NCBI RefSeq assembly: GCF_007970805.1
Contig: NZ_CP042433.1
Coordinates: 2,976,001-3,040,000, forward strand
DNA from: Flavisolibacter ginsenosidimutans
GTDB taxonomy: Bacteria > Bacteroidota > Bacteroidia > Chitinophagales > Chitinophagaceae
Direction: 5' to 3'
DNA: 64,000 nt
The notes beneath the pieces were generated by a model, which saw only the letters and a list, made by a program, of their open reading frames with translations, had not been told where the DNA came from and did not search any database. Made by a program: the position numbers and the translations under genes. The first letter of the stretch is position 1; every line of letters starts with the position of its first letter. Below are positions 62,752 to 64,000 of this stretch, piece by piece.

Positions 62752-63470
62752 TTACCGGCGTAGCGATGGTAAGCCTCACGCTTTATTTTGCCGCTTCGGC
62801 GATCTGGCACCAGCGTAAGCATGCCCGCATTCAGCGGCAGAATTTTCTGGATGAAATTGGCTTGTTGGAAAAAGAACGGGCACGTGTGGCACGCGACCTG
62901 CATGATGAGCTTGCGCCCCTTCTTTCTCTCACACGGTTTCAACTCATGAGCGTCCGTGAATCAAACGGAGACGAGGTTCTGCAAAGAGCCAGTGCGAACC
63001 TCCAACGGGTGATGCTGCGCATGGGCGAAATAGCCGTTGACCTAAATGCGGGTGCCCTCGTTCAAAAGGGGCTGCGGTTTGCCTTGACGGATTTTTTTCT
63101 TGAACTGGAAGGCCTTTCTTCTTTACGCATCCGGTTTTGTTACGATGTTAGACGCGAAATTCCGGCGCAAACTGGCATTCATCTTTACCGGATTGTGCAG
63201 GAAGCAGTGCATAATGCCTTTAAACATTCCGGCGCAAGCCAGGTGGATGTGCACGTAAAGGAGCGTTTGAACCAGCTCTTTCTTTATGTTGGCGATAACG
63301 GCACAGGGTTCCGCTGCCGTGAAGCCAGCCAAGAGCAAATAGGCATTGGCCTGCAAAGCATTCGCAGCCGTACAGGTATGCTGGGCGGCCGGCTTGAATG
63401 CCGCTCGTCGGCTCAAAAAGGAACTACTTATTTTTTTCAATTCCCTTTCCCCTCCAAAACAAGCTTATGA
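62712..63470 (+). CDS. NarX/LiaS-type sensor histidine kinase
   Basis: One N-terminal membrane helix (about 8-31), the HisKA_3 dimerisation box RVARDLHDELAPLLSL with phospho-acceptor His64, and a HATPase domain with IVQEAVHNAFKHSGA (N box), VGDNGTGF and GIGLQSIRSR (G boxes). 252 residues, no periplasmic sensing domain. Overlaps the response regulator by 4 nt. Confidence 0.92.
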   Translation: MDARETSLYIAILITGVAMVSLTLYFAASAIWHQRKHARIQRQNFLDEIGLLEKERARVARDLHDELAPLLSLTRFQLMSVRESNGDEVLQRASANLQRVMLRMGEIAVDLNAGALVQKGLRFALTDFFLELEGLSSLRIRFCYDVRREIPAQTGIHLYRIVQEAVHNAFKHSGASQVDVHVKERLNQLFLYVGDNGTGFRCREASQEQIGIGLQSIRSRTGMLGGRLECRSSAQKGTTYFFQFPFPSKTSL

Positions 63471-64000
63471 TCAAGGTTTTTCTTGCGGACGACCTGCCTA
63501 TTTTTCTTGAAGGGCTTCAGTCCATCCTGCAGTACCAGGCGGTGGTTGCAATTACATCTACAGCGGCTAATGGCATCGAGGTTTTGCAACAATTGCCGGA
63601 AAAGATGCCTGATGTTTTGATCACCGATATTCAAATGCCGGAAATGAACGGCATTGAACTTACGAAAGAGATTTTTAAGCATTATCCTTCCATCCGAGTG
63701 ATTGGACTAACGATGTTCAAAGAGGATCACCTGCTTGTGGAAATGCTGGAAGCAGGCGCCCGGGGCTATCTCCTGAAAACCTGTACCAAAGAACAAGTGT
63801 TGGAGGCCGTGCAGGCCGTTCACGCAGGCGGGTTCTATTTTTGTTCGGGCACCACACCAAAGCTCACCAGACTTATTGCAAAGAGCCACCTGAGGGGTTT
63901 TCCGAAAATGGAAGAAGGGAAATTCTCTGCTACGGAAATTCAGATTATTCGAGGTATTTGCGAAGAAATGTCCACCCGGGAAATTAGCCAAAGCCTGTAC
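63467..64000 (+). CDS. NarL/FixJ-type response regulator, cut by window end
   Basis: Receiver domain with VFLADDL, phospho-acceptor Asp54 in DVLITDIQMPEM and GYLLKTCT near Lys104; the start of a LuxR-type helix-turn-helix (FSATEIQIIRGICEEMSTRE) is visible. The last codons lie beyond the window. Cognate partner of the upstream kinase; the target genes are unknown. Confidence 0.92.
   Translation, partial: MIKVFLADDLPIFLEGLQSILQYQAVVAITSTAANGIEVLQQLPEKMPDVLITDIQMPEMNGIELTKEIFKHYPSIRVIGLTMFKEDHLLVEMLEAGARGYLLKTCTKEQVLEAVQAVHAGGFYFCSGTTPKLTRLIAKSHLRGFPKMEEGKFSATEIQIIRGICEEMSTREISQSLY

Noticed and set aside
1..64000. CRISPR arrays, transposases or integrases
   Set aside because: No regularly spaced repeats, DDE/HUH signatures or integrase motifs were seen on either strand, so the route of island transfer is not visible.

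Overview
The window looks like chromosomal DNA of a Bacteroidota bacterium, most likely from the Chitinophagaceae or a close relative. Supporting signs are an ECF sigma factor followed by a gene coding for an N-terminal linker plus outer-membrane barrel, a type IX secretion (T9SS) C-terminal domain, a DUF1800/DUF1501 secreted pair, candidate TTTG / TAnnTTTG promoters and little sign of Shine-Dalgarno sequences. No rRNA, tRNA, transposase, integrase or CRISPR array was seen.

Region 1 (1-25 kb) is a dense, AT-rich defence island. It begins with the truncated methyltransferase subunit of a type I restriction-modification system and a 1599-residue exonuclease-RecQ-UvrD fusion helicase. Next come two divergent operons. 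A leftward pair (9118-7096) codes for a TIR protein and an unrecognised partner. A rightward six-gene operon (9269-14394) codes for a MazG-type pyrophosphohydrolase, a double-domain TIR protein, a stand-alone SLOG protein, a nucleotide-kinase/HMUDK-like protein, a ThsB-like TIR protein and an Nmad2 protein. It joins NAD-type signalling domains to domains known from DNA base hypermodification. Converging on it is a second six-gene operon (21660-14605): a 96-residue orphan, an outer-membrane barrel, a lysozyme-like protein, a membrane CBS protein, a SIR2-TIR fusion and a membrane-anchored nSTAND ATPase. A TIR-TM-WD40 protein closes the island. Five TIR proteins lie within about 17 kb.

Region 2 (25.4-50.3 kb) begins with an ECF sigma factor and its membrane partner, followed by a large surface-polysaccharide locus. 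Rightward genes supply the initiating phosphoglycosyl transferase, an ABC exporter, a glycosyltransferase and then an unusual block: a flavin-reductase-like protein, three radical SAM proteins (two with an N-terminal cobalamin-binding-like region) and three methyltransferases. The leftward operon (50336-40190) codes for a flippase, two polymerase/ligase-like membrane proteins, four glycosyltransferases, a 2-oxoglutarate oxygenase and a nucleotidyltransferase. Together these could initiate, extend, decorate, flip and polymerise a glycan.

Region 3 (50.7-64 kb) is mixed: the DUF1800/DUF1501 secreted pair, a small secreted protein, a leftward three-gene unit with a 759-residue DUF4114-like protein, a metallophosphoesterase, an orphan T9SS C-terminal domain, several small lineage-specific genes, and a histidine kinase/response regulator pair cut by the window end. 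Several clear intrinsic terminators mark the unit boundaries here.
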